Origin: DATJZG01 sp035499295
Lineage (GTDB): Bacteria > Myxococcota > Myxococcia > Myxococcales > Anaeromyxobacteraceae
Assembly: GCA_035499295.1 (NCBI GenBank)
Contig: DATJZG010000110.1
Location: 1 to 64,000 of the forward strand
Direction of reading: 5' to 3'
DNA length: 64,000 nucleotides
Below are positions 33,078-44,900 of the stretch, in pieces (the first letter of the stretch is position 1; the number at the start of each line of letters is the position of its first letter). The notes under the pieces were generated by a model, which saw only the letters and a list, made by a program, of their open reading frames with translations, was not told the DNA's origin and made no database searches. Made by a program: the position numbers and the translations under genes.

Positions 33078-34889
33078 TCAGTCCTCGACCTCGCGGACCA
33101 CCAGGTGCCCGTACTTGTCGCGCACCAGCTCGTGGATGCGGAGCATCTCGTACCACTTCCGGAACGCCTCCACGAACACGATCGCCATGAGCACCATCAG
33201 GACGACCGAGATGATGACGTTCAGGTACATGTGCTTCGGCAGGTAGTTGTCGACGATGTTCAGGTACCCGGCCGAGAAGACGACCGGGATCATGAAGAAC
33301 GCCGGGGCCGCGGTCACCCAGGCGTAGCGCGCCTTGCCGAGGCGGATGATCATCGTCGTCCCGACGATGAGCCCGCAGGTGGCGAGCAGCTGGTTCGACA
33401 TGCCGAACAGCGGCCAGATGGTCCGGATGTCCCCGGTGTAGACGAGGTAGCCCCACGACCCGGTGAAGAGGAGGCTCGTCAGGATGATCCCCGGCATCCA
33501 CTTCTTCTCGTCCAGCTTCGGCCAGGCCTTCCCAAGCATCTCCTGGAGCATGTAGCGGCCCACCCGCGTGCCGGTGTCCACGGCGGTGAGGATGAAGACC
33601 GCCTCGAACATGATGGCGAAGTGGTACCAGTAGCTCGTGAGCGTCTTCATGAAGGGGATGGACGAGAAGATGTACGCCATGCCCACCGCTAGCGACACGG
33701 CGCCGCCCGGCCGGCCCTGCAGTTGCTCGCCCACAGCGCTCGCGAGCGCGGGCAGGTGCACCGGCGTCATCCCGAGCTTGGCGTAGGTGGCGGCGGAGGC
33801 GTTGATGGCGAAGTAGTCGGCGGGGACGAGGACGGTGGCGGCGACGAGCGCCATGATGGCCACCACTCCCTCGATCAGCATGGCCCCGTAACCGACGAAG
33901 AGGATGTCCTTCTCGTTCCCGATCATCTTGGGCGTGGTGCCGGTGCCGATGACGGCGTGGAAGCCGGAGAGGGCACCGCAGGCGATGGTGATGAAGATGA
34001 ACGGGTAGACCGAGCCGGGGATGATGGGGCCACCGCCATGCACCCACGGAGTGATGGCCGCCATCTGGAGCTGCGGGTGGACGGCGGCGATCCCGAGCAC
34101 CAGCATGGCCACGGTACCGAGCTTCAGGTAGGTGGACAAATAGTCGCGAGGGCACAGCAGGAGCCACACCGGAAGGACCGACGCCACGAAGCCGTAGGCC
34201 GGGATGAGGAAGGCGATCTGGTTGCGGCTCAGGGTGAATACCTTCGACCAGGTCGGGCTCGCTTGCACGTAGGGACCGGCGATGAGCGCCAAGGCCAGGA
34301 GGGCCACGCCGATGATGCTCGCCCCCACCACGTCGCCCTTGCGGATCTTGTAGAGATAGATGCCCATGAAGAGCGCGATGGGCATGGTGCACGCCACCGT
34401 GAACGTTCCCCAGGCGCTCTCGAAGAGAGCGTTCACGACGGCGATGGAGAGGCCAGCCAGGGTGAGGATGAGGATGAAGAGGATGGCGAACGAGGACACT
34501 ACCCCGGCCGTCTTCCCGATCTCCTGCTCGGCGATGAGCGAAAGGCTCTTCCCCTTGTGCCGCACCGAGGCGAAAAGCACGATCATGTCGTGCACGGCTC
34601 CGGCCAGGACCGAGCCGAAGATGATCCAGAGCGCTCCGGGGAGATACCCGAACTGGGCGGCGAGCACCGGGCCGATGAGCGGCCCCGCCGCGGCGATGGC
34701 CGCGAAGTGGTGGCCGAAGAGGACGTACTTGTTGGTCTTGTGGTAGTCGTGCCCGTCCGCGAGCGCGACCGCCGGGACGACGCGATTCGGGTCGAGCTCG
34801 AGGGCGCGCCTCGCGAACCAGAGCCCGTAGAAGCGGTAGCCGATGGCGAAGATGCCGAGGGCGGCGAGGACGAGGGTGAGGGCGTTCAT
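33078..34889 (-). CDS. cstA: Carbon starvation protein CstA family (peptide/pyruvate transporter)
   Basis: A 603-residue inner-membrane protein with some 16 TM helices. It contains the family's signature stretches: TNKYVLFGHHFAAIAAAGPL, a CACGALSGFHAVIGTGTTPK-like region (ACGALSGFHAVIGTGT), and WPLFGMSNQLLA. CstA proteins take up peptides or pyruvate when carbon is short. The length fits the shorter CstA subgroup (E. coli CstA is about 700). ATG 34889 has GGGAGGA upstream. It lies beside the pyruvate dehydrogenase genes, which may be coincidental or reflect pyruvate use. Confidence 0.92.
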   Translation of the reverse strand: MNALTLVLAALGIFAIGYRFYGLWFARRALELDPNRVVPAVALADGHDYHKTNKYVLFGHHFAAIAAAGPLIGPVLAAQFGYLPGALWIIFGSVLAGAVHDMIVLFASVRHKGKSLSLIAEQEIGKTAGVVSSFAILFILILTLAGLSIAVVNALFESAWGTFTVACTMPIALFMGIYLYKIRKGDVVGASIIGVALLALALIAGPYVQASPTWSKVFTLSRNQIAFLIPAYGFVASVLPVWLLLCPRDYLSTYLKLGTVAMLVLGIAAVHPQLQMAAITPWVHGGGPIIPGSVYPFIFITIACGALSGFHAVIGTGTTPKMIGNEKDILFVGYGAMLIEGVVAIMALVAATVLVPADYFAINASAATYAKLGMTPVHLPALASAVGEQLQGRPGGAVSLAVGMAYIFSSIPFMKTLTSYWYHFAIMFEAVFILTAVDTGTRVGRYMLQEMLGKAWPKLDEKKWMPGIILTSLLFTGSWGYLVYTGDIRTIWPLFGMSNQLLATCGLIVGTTMIIRLGKARYAWVTAAPAFFMIPVVFSAGYLNIVDNYLPKHMYLNVIISVVLMVLMAIVFVEAFRKWYEMLRIHELVRDKYGHLVVREVED

Positions 34890-35006
34890 CGGGATATCCT
34901 CCCGGACCGGTCCCTGGCGAAGCGCCATGGACCCGACGTCGCCTCTCTGCCGGCCCTACCCGAACGATGGCACTCCACCCGGGGGCGGCCCTTGACCCTG
35001 AGCAAG

Positions 35007-35026
35007 AAGGGGTACCTTGTCCCCTT
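35007..35026 (-). terminator. Hairpin after the pyruvate dehydrogenase operon
   Basis: AAGGGG at 35007-35012 and CCCCTT at 35021-35026 make a 6-base-pair stem with an 8-base loop, 17 bases after the aceF stop as read on the minus strand. The following bases (CTTGCT) are only weakly T-rich. Confidence 0.4.
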
Positions 35027-35042
35027 TTCAGGGGGGGCCGCG

Positions 35043-36377
35043 TCAGAGCAGGGCCCGCCGCATGTCCCGCAGGAGGTCGACGAGATGGGCGGTGAACCGC
35101 GCCGCGGCCGCCCCGTCGATGACGCGGTGGTCGTAGGAGAGGGAGAGGGGCAACAAGAGGCGCGGGGCGAACGCATTCCCGTCCCAGACCGGCCGGATCG
35201 CGGCCCGCGAGACGCCCAGGACGGCGACCTCGGGGGCGTTGATGATCGGCGTGAAGGCCGAGCCCCCGATCCCGCCCAGGCTGGAGATGGAGAAGGTTCC
35301 GCCCTGCATGTCGGAGGGGGTGAGCTTCCCGTCGCGCGCCTTGGCGGCGAGCTCGGCGAGGTCGCGGGCGATCTCGAGGACGCCCTTGCGGTCGGCGTCC
35401 TTCAGCACCGGGACGACCAGGCCGTGGGGCGTGTCGGCGGCGAATCCCAGATGGTAGTAGCGCTTCAAGACGAGGCTGTCGCCGTCGAGCGAGGAGTTGA
35501 ACTCCGGGAAGCGCCTCAGCGCCGCCGTGCACGCCTTCAGGACGAAGGCGAGCAGGGTCACCTTGGGGCCCTCCTTGCTGTTCTCCTCGTTCAGTCGGGA
35601 GCGGAGCGCCTCGAGGTCGGTGATGTCCGCCTCGTCAAACTGCGTGACGTGCGGGATCATCACCCAGTTCCGGGCCAGGTTGGCGGCGGAGATCTTGCGG
35701 ATGCGGGCGAGCGGCCGCGTCTCGACCGGACCGAACTTCGAGAAGTCCACCCTGGGCCAGGGCAGGAGGTCGAGCGCGGCGCCCCCCCCTCGACCCGGGG
35801 CCTCCCCGCTCATCACTTGCTTCACGAAGCGCTGCACGTCCTCCCGCAGGATCCGCCCCTTGGGCCCGCTCGCCGTCACCCGGGAGAGCTCCACTCCGAG
35901 TTCGCGGGCGACCTTGCGGACGGAGGGTGAGGCGTGCGGGACTCGCCTCTCCCCTTCGGGGGCGGAGGTCGAGGGGGCTGCGGCGGGCGGCGGCCCCGGG
36001 GAGGGCTCCGGGGTCGCGGGGAGGGGCGGCGGAGCTGCGGCAGGGGGCTCGGGTGCACGCCTCTCCACCGGCGCCGGGAGGGGCCGGGCCCCGGCGGGCG
36101 CGGGCGGCGCCCCCTTCTCGGCCCCGGGTGCCGGGCGCGCACCGGCCTCGTCGAGGGTGAGGAGGATGCTCCCCTCCGAAACCCGGTCGCCGGCGTGGAC
36201 CTTGAGCTCGAGCACCTTGCCGGCCGCCGGGGAGGGCACGTCCATCGTCGCCTTGTCCGACTCGAGCGTGACGAGAGAGTCGTCGACCTTGACGCTGTCG
36301 CCGGGCTTGACGAGCACCTCGACGACGCCGACGTCCTTGAAGTCGCCAATGTTCGGTACGCGGACCTCGCTTTGCAT
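35043..36377 (-). CDS. aceF: Dihydrolipoamide acetyltransferase, E2 of pyruvate dehydrogenase
   Basis: A 444-residue E2. A single N-terminal lipoyl domain has lipoylated K42 in ESDKATMD. A long Pro/Ala linker follows (about residues 80-145), then a peripheral-subunit-binding domain (SPSVRKVARELGVELSRV). The catalytic acetyltransferase domain ends with SYDHRVIDG (H417, D421). Many E1-homodimer-type complexes have two or three lipoyl domains; this one has one. It lies 4 bases after aceE. The E3 gene is not in the window. Confidence 0.95.
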   Translation of the reverse strand: MQSEVRVPNIGDFKDVGVVEVLVKPGDSVKVDDSLVTLESDKATMDVPSPAAGKVLELKVHAGDRVSEGSILLTLDEAGARPAPGAEKGAPPAPAGARPLPAPVERRAPEPPAAAPPPLPATPEPSPGPPPAAAPSTSAPEGERRVPHASPSVRKVARELGVELSRVTASGPKGRILREDVQRFVKQVMSGEAPGRGGGAALDLLPWPRVDFSKFGPVETRPLARIRKISAANLARNWVMIPHVTQFDEADITDLEALRSRLNEENSKEGPKVTLLAFVLKACTAALRRFPEFNSSLDGDSLVLKRYYHLGFAADTPHGLVVPVLKDADRKGVLEIARDLAELAAKARDGKLTPSDMQGGTFSISSLGGIGGSAFTPIINAPEVAVLGVSRAAIRPVWDGNAFAPRLLLPLSLSYDHRVIDGAAAARFTAHLVDLLRDMRRALL

Positions 36378-36381
36378 GGCG

Positions 36382-39033
<2,652 letters not shown>

Positions 39034-39169
39034 GTGCCTCTCCTAATCGAGGAGGAAACGGGATCCCACGGCTAACGCCACCATGACGCAGTGCGTGCTG
39101 CCCGCCGGGCCGGCGCGCTCGGTGAACCCCGCCGGGAGCACCCGGGAGCGCGTAGCGGCGCGGGGCGCG

Positions 39170-40585
39170 CTACGCGGCGAGGCGGATGGCGTCGTCGAGC
39201 CGCTTCAAGGTCTCCTCGCGGCCGAGGATGAGGATCACGTCATAGATCCCCGGCGAGGCGGTGCCGCCGGTCAGGGCGACCCGGACGGGCTGCGCCACCT
39301 TGCCGAGGGCCAGCCCCCGCGATCGGGCGGTATCGCCGAAGAGCGCCTCCAGCTGTGCCGCGTCCGGCGCGGCGGTGGACGCGAGGCCGGCGCGGATGGC
39401 CTCCAGGACCGGCCGGGTCTCGCCGGTGAGGAACTTATCCCTAGCCTGGGGATCGATCTCCGCCGGGGCGAAGAAGTAGCGCGCCTGGGCGACGAGGTCG
39501 ACGAGGGTCTTCGCCCGTTCCTGGAGGACCCGTGCCACCGACGTGCGCTTCGCCTCGTCGTCGGCCGGGAGCCCGGCGGCCCGGAAGAAGGGGAGGGCCC
39601 TGAGGCCGAGCTCGGCCGGCGTGAGCGACTTCATCCAGGTATGGTTCACCCACAGCATCTTGTCGGGGTTGAAGACGCTGGCCGTGGCGCCCACCTGGTC
39701 GAAGCTGAAGAACTTCACGAGTTCCTCCCGCGTGAAGATCTCCTGGTCTCCATGCGACCAGCCGAGCCGCACCAGGTAGTTCACGGTCGCCTCGGGCAGG
39801 TAGCCCATGTCGCGGTAGGACGTGACGCTCGTGGCCCCGTGCCGCTTCGACAGGCGGGTCTTGTCGGCGCCCAGGATCATGGGCAGGTGCGCGAAGGTGG
39901 GAACCGGGTACCCCAGCGCCTCGTAGAGCAGGACCTGGATGGCGGTGTTGTTGACGTGGTCGTCCCCGCGCGCCACCAGGTTGATCTTCATGGTGACGTC
40001 GTCCACCACCGCACCGAAGTTGTAGAGCGGGACCCCGTCGGCGCGCACGATGACCTCGTCCTGGAGCGTCGAGCCGGGCCGGGTGATGGGCCCCTTCACC
40101 AGGTCGGTGAAGGTGACCTCGAGAACCTTCGGCAGCCGGAACCGGACGACGTGGCGCCGCGACGGGTCGTAGGGCTTGTCGCGACAGGTCCCCGGGTAGA
40201 CGAACTGCACCTTCGCCGCCTTGGCCTGCTCGCGGAGCAGGTCGAGTTCCTCCTTGCTGCAATAACAGGCGTAGGCCCTGCCCTTCCGGATGAGCTCCTC
40301 GGCGTAGGACTGGTAGAGGTCGAGCCGTTGCATCTGGAAGTAGGGCCCGTGCGCCCCCCCTACCTCCGGTCCCTCGTCCCAGTCCAGTCCGAGCCAGCGC
40401 ATGCCTTCGAGGATCGCGTCCACCGCCGCCTGGGTGGAGCGCTCGCGATCGGTGTCCTCGATGCGCAGCACGAAGGCCCCGCCGGAATGGCGGGCGAAGA
40501 GCCAGTTGAGGAGCGCGGTGCGGGCCCCGCCGATGTGCAGGTAGCCGGTGGGGGAGGGTGCGAAGCGAAGGCGCGGCTTGTCCAT
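39170..40585 (-). CDS. gltX: Glutamyl-tRNA synthetase
   Basis: A 471-residue class I synthetase that charges tRNA-Glu. It has the HIGH-type motif LHIGGAR at residues 16-22, RIEDTDRERS, a zinc-binding-like segment CYCSKEEL ... TCRDKPYD, and the KMSKS-type motif RLSKRHG. Length and domain order are normal for bacterial GluRS. ATG 40585 is chosen over an upstream in-frame start, as it gives the conserved MDKPRLRFAPSPTG N-terminus. Confidence 0.95.
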   Translation of the reverse strand: MDKPRLRFAPSPTGYLHIGGARTALLNWLFARHSGGAFVLRIEDTDRERSTQAAVDAILEGMRWLGLDWDEGPEVGGAHGPYFQMQRLDLYQSYAEELIRKGRAYACYCSKEELDLLREQAKAAKVQFVYPGTCRDKPYDPSRRHVVRFRLPKVLEVTFTDLVKGPITRPGSTLQDEVIVRADGVPLYNFGAVVDDVTMKINLVARGDDHVNNTAIQVLLYEALGYPVPTFAHLPMILGADKTRLSKRHGATSVTSYRDMGYLPEATVNYLVRLGWSHGDQEIFTREELVKFFSFDQVGATASVFNPDKMLWVNHTWMKSLTPAELGLRALPFFRAAGLPADDEAKRTSVARVLQERAKTLVDLVAQARYFFAPAEIDPQARDKFLTGETRPVLEAIRAGLASTAAPDAAQLEALFGDTARSRGLALGKVAQPVRVALTGGTASPGIYDVILILGREETLKRLDDAIRLAA

Positions 40586-40627
40586 GGGCGCGCAAGCTAG
40601 CACAAGTCGGCCGGGGTCGCGGGGCGG

Positions 40628-41458
40628 TCACAGGACCACGGCGCCCGCATAACCCACCACGCTCGAGTCGTCCCCGGTGGCGTCGGCGGAGCTCCCGTAG
40701 CGAACGAGCTCCACCTCGCGCGCGCCGAGCTCCTTGGTCGCGAAGAGCATCACCGTGGCGGGGACGTACCCGCACATGCTGATGTCCTCGCGCCGCACCA
40801 CCTCGTAGAGGCCGGTGGGGTCGAGGGCGAGGAGCCGCTCCAGGGCGAGCTGGTCCTTCTCCCTCGCGACGCGGGCGGGCAGGTAGTGGCTCATGTCGCT
40901 CGAGGCGAGGACGAGCGCCCGGTGACGGCGGGCGGCGGCGGCGATCGCCGTCCCGAGTTCGCGGCAGCGCTCGAGAGAGAGGGGGCCGAGGCAGAGGGCG
41001 GCGATGGCCACTTCCGGCCGGCGCAGTTGCAGGAAGGGGAGCTGAACCTCGGCCGAGTGCTCGTGTCGGTGCGCCTCCCGGTCCGGGGAGGCGAGGCCGC
41101 TCGCCCGCAGGTCGCGAACCATCTCCTCGTCGACCGGGACTCGGCCGAGGGGAGTGAGCCAGCCACCGCTCGGCCACAGCGCCACGCGCTCCCCCATGCC
41201 GGTGTGGTTCGGGCAAAGGACGATGGCGCGCTCCGGCACGTCGACCCGCGCGTAGGTCGCCCCCGCCACCGCCCCCGAGTACATGTAGCCCGCATGCGGG
41301 GCGAGCATCCCGAGGGCGGGAAGGGGTGGCTCGGGCGTGGCGCGCCCGCTCGGTTTCTCGGCGAGGAGCGTGGCCACCTCCTCGGCGAGCGCCGCAGGAG
41401 AGGCAGGGTAGAAGCGCCCGGCGACCGCGGGTTGGCGATCCATTCCGCTTTGCAACAT
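40628..41458 (-). CDS. MEMO1/AmmeMemoRadiSam B family protein
   Basis: A 276-residue protein with the MEMO signature: AVAGRFYPASP at the start, LAPHAGYMYSGAVAGATYA, a His-rich HRHEHSAEVQLPFLQ and SSDMSHYLP. The fold is related to class III extradiol dioxygenases with metal-site histidines; bacterial function is unsettled. In many genomes MEMO is encoded with an AMMECR1 protein and a radical SAM enzyme, but neither is here. ATG 41458 is preferred because GGAG is 8 bases upstream; ATG 41464 and 41443 are alternatives. The divergent response-regulator gene starts only 12 bases away. Confidence 0.88.
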   Translation of the reverse strand: MLQSGMDRQPAVAGRFYPASPAALAEEVATLLAEKPSGRATPEPPLPALGMLAPHAGYMYSGAVAGATYARVDVPERAIVLCPNHTGMGERVALWPSGGWLTPLGRVPVDEEMVRDLRASGLASPDREAHRHEHSAEVQLPFLQLRRPEVAIAALCLGPLSLERCRELGTAIAAAARRHRALVLASSDMSHYLPARVAREKDQLALERLLALDPTGLYEVVRREDISMCGYVPATVMLFATKELGAREVELVRYGSSADATGDDSSVVGYAGAVVL

Positions 41459-41470
41459 AATCATTTCTCC

Positions 41471-41866
41471 ATGGCGGCGAGAAAGACCGTCCTCATCGTG
41501 GACGACTCCGCGTCGCTGCTCGACGCCCTGTCCGGGGCGTTCGAGGACGCCGGCTATCAGGTGGCGACGGCGGTGGACGGGGAAGAGGTCTTCCGCAAGC
41601 TCGCCCAGTCGAACCCGGCGGCGGTGCTCCTCGACGTCTACATGCCCAAGCTGAACGGCGCCGACGTGTGCCGCCTCATCAAGGCCCATCCGCACTGGCG
41701 CCGCACCTTCCTCGTGCTCATGAGCGGCCGGATCGCGGAGAAGGAGATGGAGACGTACCGCCGCATCGGCGCGGACGAGGTCCTGCGCAAGCCCTTCGAA
41801 CCCGAGGTGGTCGTGGGGTGCGTGGCGAAGGCCATCGGGCCCTCCGTCACCCCCACGGACGGGTGA
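41471..41866 (+). CDS. Stand-alone response regulator receiver (CheY-like)
   Basis: A 131-residue single receiver domain. It has the acidic pair D11-D12 in IVDDSAS, the phosphorylation site D55 in LLDVYMPK, Ser at position 85 in VLMSGR and the conserved K107 in RKPF. No output domain is attached. It probably works by protein contact, as CheY-type regulators do in motility or development. There is no Shine-Dalgarno before the ATG at 41471. The histidine kinase partner is not nearby. Confidence 0.9.
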   Translation: MAARKTVLIVDDSASLLDALSGAFEDAGYQVATAVDGEEVFRKLAQSNPAAVLLDVYMPKLNGADVCRLIKAHPHWRRTFLVLMSGRIAEKEMETYRRIGADEVLRKPFEPEVVVGCVAKAIGPSVTPTDG

Positions 41867-41887
41867 CAAGAGGCCCTGTCTCACAAT

Positions 41888-41912
41888 GTGGGGGGATCGC
41901 CTTCCTCCCCAC
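41888..41912 (+). terminator. Hairpin after the response regulator
   Basis: GTGGGG and CCCCAC form a 6-base-pair stem, extended by GG/CC with a bulge, about 20 bases after the stop. No T-run follows. Confidence 0.35.
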
Positions 41913-41991
41913 CGGGCGCCCCTACATAAGCCGGCGATAGAGTGGCGATGGAATTTTTGCCACGCAGCGAGGTCTGCGTTGGAGTGAGTCC

Positions 41992-44900
41992 ATGCGCCAT
42001 TCCCACGTGTCACGCGTTGCGGTCTCGATCCTCGGGCTCGCCCTGATGGGCGACAACTGCTCGACCCACGGACCGCAGGCGCGCAGCTTCGCCGCCGGTT
42101 CGCTCGTCATCCCCATGGACGACTGCTACCAGCGGCGGACGCCGGGGACGGCGTGGAAGCCCGCGCAGACGACCGACTGCAACGTGAGCACCGACGACGG
42201 GATCTTCCGCGCCTACGGCCTCGTCTACTTCCTCCTCAAGCACAACGTCCCGGTCTACTGGGCCATCGACGGCGCCACCCCCAAGGCCACCGTGACCGGC
42301 GTCGACGTGATGGTGGCTCCCTCGACCACCACCGTGGTGGTGAAGAGGTACGACTGGGCGAGCGGGAACGTGCTCACCTACGACGCGCCCGGGTGCGCCA
42401 ATCCCGGCACCTGCCCCTATCCGCCCAACACCGGCATCAGCTACATCGGCGGCCCTTTCATCATCGATCAGGGCAACGCCGCCGCCGCCATCGCGCTCTT
42501 CCAGAGCAACCCGGACTTCGCGTCCTTCAAGTCGCAGGCGATGGTCGACATCCACGAGGTCGAAGTGGGCTTCGCCGCTCCGCAGGTGCGGCCGCTCGTC
42601 GGCCCGCCTCCCAAGCTCGCCATCCTGAACATCAACCCGCAGCCCTACCACAAGACCTCCGCGGACGTGATGTACCGCTACGCGGTGGCCGCCGGCCTCG
42701 ACAACACCAGCTGCACTCCCGACGCTGGGAACTGCCTCGGCGGGCTCGGCCCCTCCTGCAACGAGGCCGCGGTCTACGCCTACCTGAACGACACCCTCTG
42801 CCCGAGCGGGTGCAGCGCCGCCACCTGCTCCGCTTGCAACGCCGGCTGGGTGAGCCCGGCCATCACCACCGCCAAGTTCAACCATCCCGGGACGCCGGGT
42901 TCGGTCTACGACGTCCTCTGCGACGGGGACTTCGTATCCGCCAGCGGGAACTACGCCGACACGGTGATGGCGAAGGGCAACTACAAGCTGCTCTGGGCGC
43001 CCCACTGGGACACCGGCAAGGTGGACCCGGTCACCGCGGCGGGGACGACCCTCGACAAGCAGCTCCTCACCATCTCCAGCTTCGTCTCCGCCGGGAATAA
43101 CCTCTTCGCCGAGTGCGCCGCCATCTCGGCGCTCGAGACGGGCATGATCAACGGGGACTCGACCGACGTGCTCAAGGGAATCCCGCAGACGCGGTTCCAG
43201 TCCACCGCCGGGATGTACACCAGCTCGAGCAACGCCGGCACGGTGAGCCCGTTCCCGGTGCCGCAGAACCCGGACGTCCAAGTCGGCGACTTCGCCTACA
43301 GCCAGGCCCCGAACGGAGGGGCGGTCACCAACTACTACCCCGACCCCTCGGTGTCCTCGACCTTCCGCAACGGCGTGCAGGTGCTCATCACCAGCGTGGC
43401 CTCCCCCGCCACCACCTGGGACATCGCCACCACCTACCAGAACCCGGGCGAGGGGGGGGGCGGGACCGTGGCGTACCTCGGCGGCCACGACTACTCCCCC
43501 GGCGGCAACGGCGGCTCCACCGCCCCGGCCATCACTGCCGGCACCCGCATCGTCCTCAACACCCTCTTCAACCTCGGCTTCGCCTGCGCCGATCCCAACA
43601 CTCCCTGCAACACCGGGCTCCTCGGGGTGTGCGCGGTCGGCACCCTGAAGTGCAGCTCGAGCGGGGGGCTCGTGTGTGTTCAGACGACCTTCCCGAGTCC
43701 GGAGACCTGCGACGGGCTCGACAACAACTGCAACGGCCTGGTGGACGAGGGAGGCGTGTGCAACCCGCCCTTGTGCAACACCGGCGACACCCGGCCCTGC
43801 TACGACGGCCCAGCCGGCACCCAGGGGGTGGGCCCCTGCAAGGCGGGCGTGGAGACCTGCACGAGCGGCGTTTGGGGCGCCTGCGTGGGAGAGGTCGTCC
43901 CGCAGCCGGAGGTGTGCAACGGGAAGGATGACAACTGCAACGGGCAGGTCGACGAGGGGACCCTGTGCCCCACCGGGAGCTCCTGCAACAACGGCATGTG
44001 CGTGACGACGGCGCCCTGCGGGACGGAAGGGGCGGCCTGCCCCGCCGGCTACACCTGCAACAGCAACGTCAGCCCACCCGCTTGCGTCCCCTCGCCGTGT
44101 CCGACGGCGGCCTGTCCCGCTGGCCAGACCTGCCAAGGGTCGACCTGTGCCGACCTGTGCGCCACCATGTCCGCCCCGTGCGGCTCGGGGGCGAGCTGCT
44201 CGGGCGGCGTCTGCATGAGCGGCTGCTCGCTCGTCCTGTGCCCGGCCGGGAGCGTGTGCTCCGCGGGGCAGTGCATCCCCGACCCCTGCGCCGGCGTGAC
44301 CTGCCCCACCGGGACCTTCTGCCGCGGCGATCTCCTCGGCGGAGTGCTCCAGGGGGACTGCGTGCGCTCCTGCGCCTATGTCGAGTGCCCGTCCGGCGAG
44401 ACCTGCTCGGTCGACGGCTTCTGCCAGTCGTCCGGATGCGCCCAGACCTGCGGCCAGAACCAGATCTGCCTGAACGGCTCCTGCGTCGACGATCCCTGCA
44501 AGGCGGTGACCTGCGCCCAGGGGCAGGTCTGCCAGGCCGGCACTTGCATCGACGACCCCTGCCAGCACGTCGTCTGCGGAGGCGGAGCGAGTTGCAGCGG
44601 CGCCCAGTGCACCGGCGGCAACATAACCCCGTCCACCGGGACGGCCCAGGCGCCTAAGGGTTCGGCGAGCGGCGGCTGCAGCTCGCTCGGTGGTACGGAG
44701 GCCGCTGGGCTCGGCCTGCTCGGCCTCGCTTTCGGCCCGAGGCTCGGGCGGCGCCGCAGGGCGGGGCGCTCCCGCCGCGCGCTCCCGGCGCTCGCCGCTC
44801 TCGCGCTCGCCCTCGGGCTCTCGGCCTGCGGCAAGTCCGGGTCGAGCTGCCCCTCCGGTCAGGTGAACTGCGGCAGCGGCTGCACCGACACCGCCACCGA

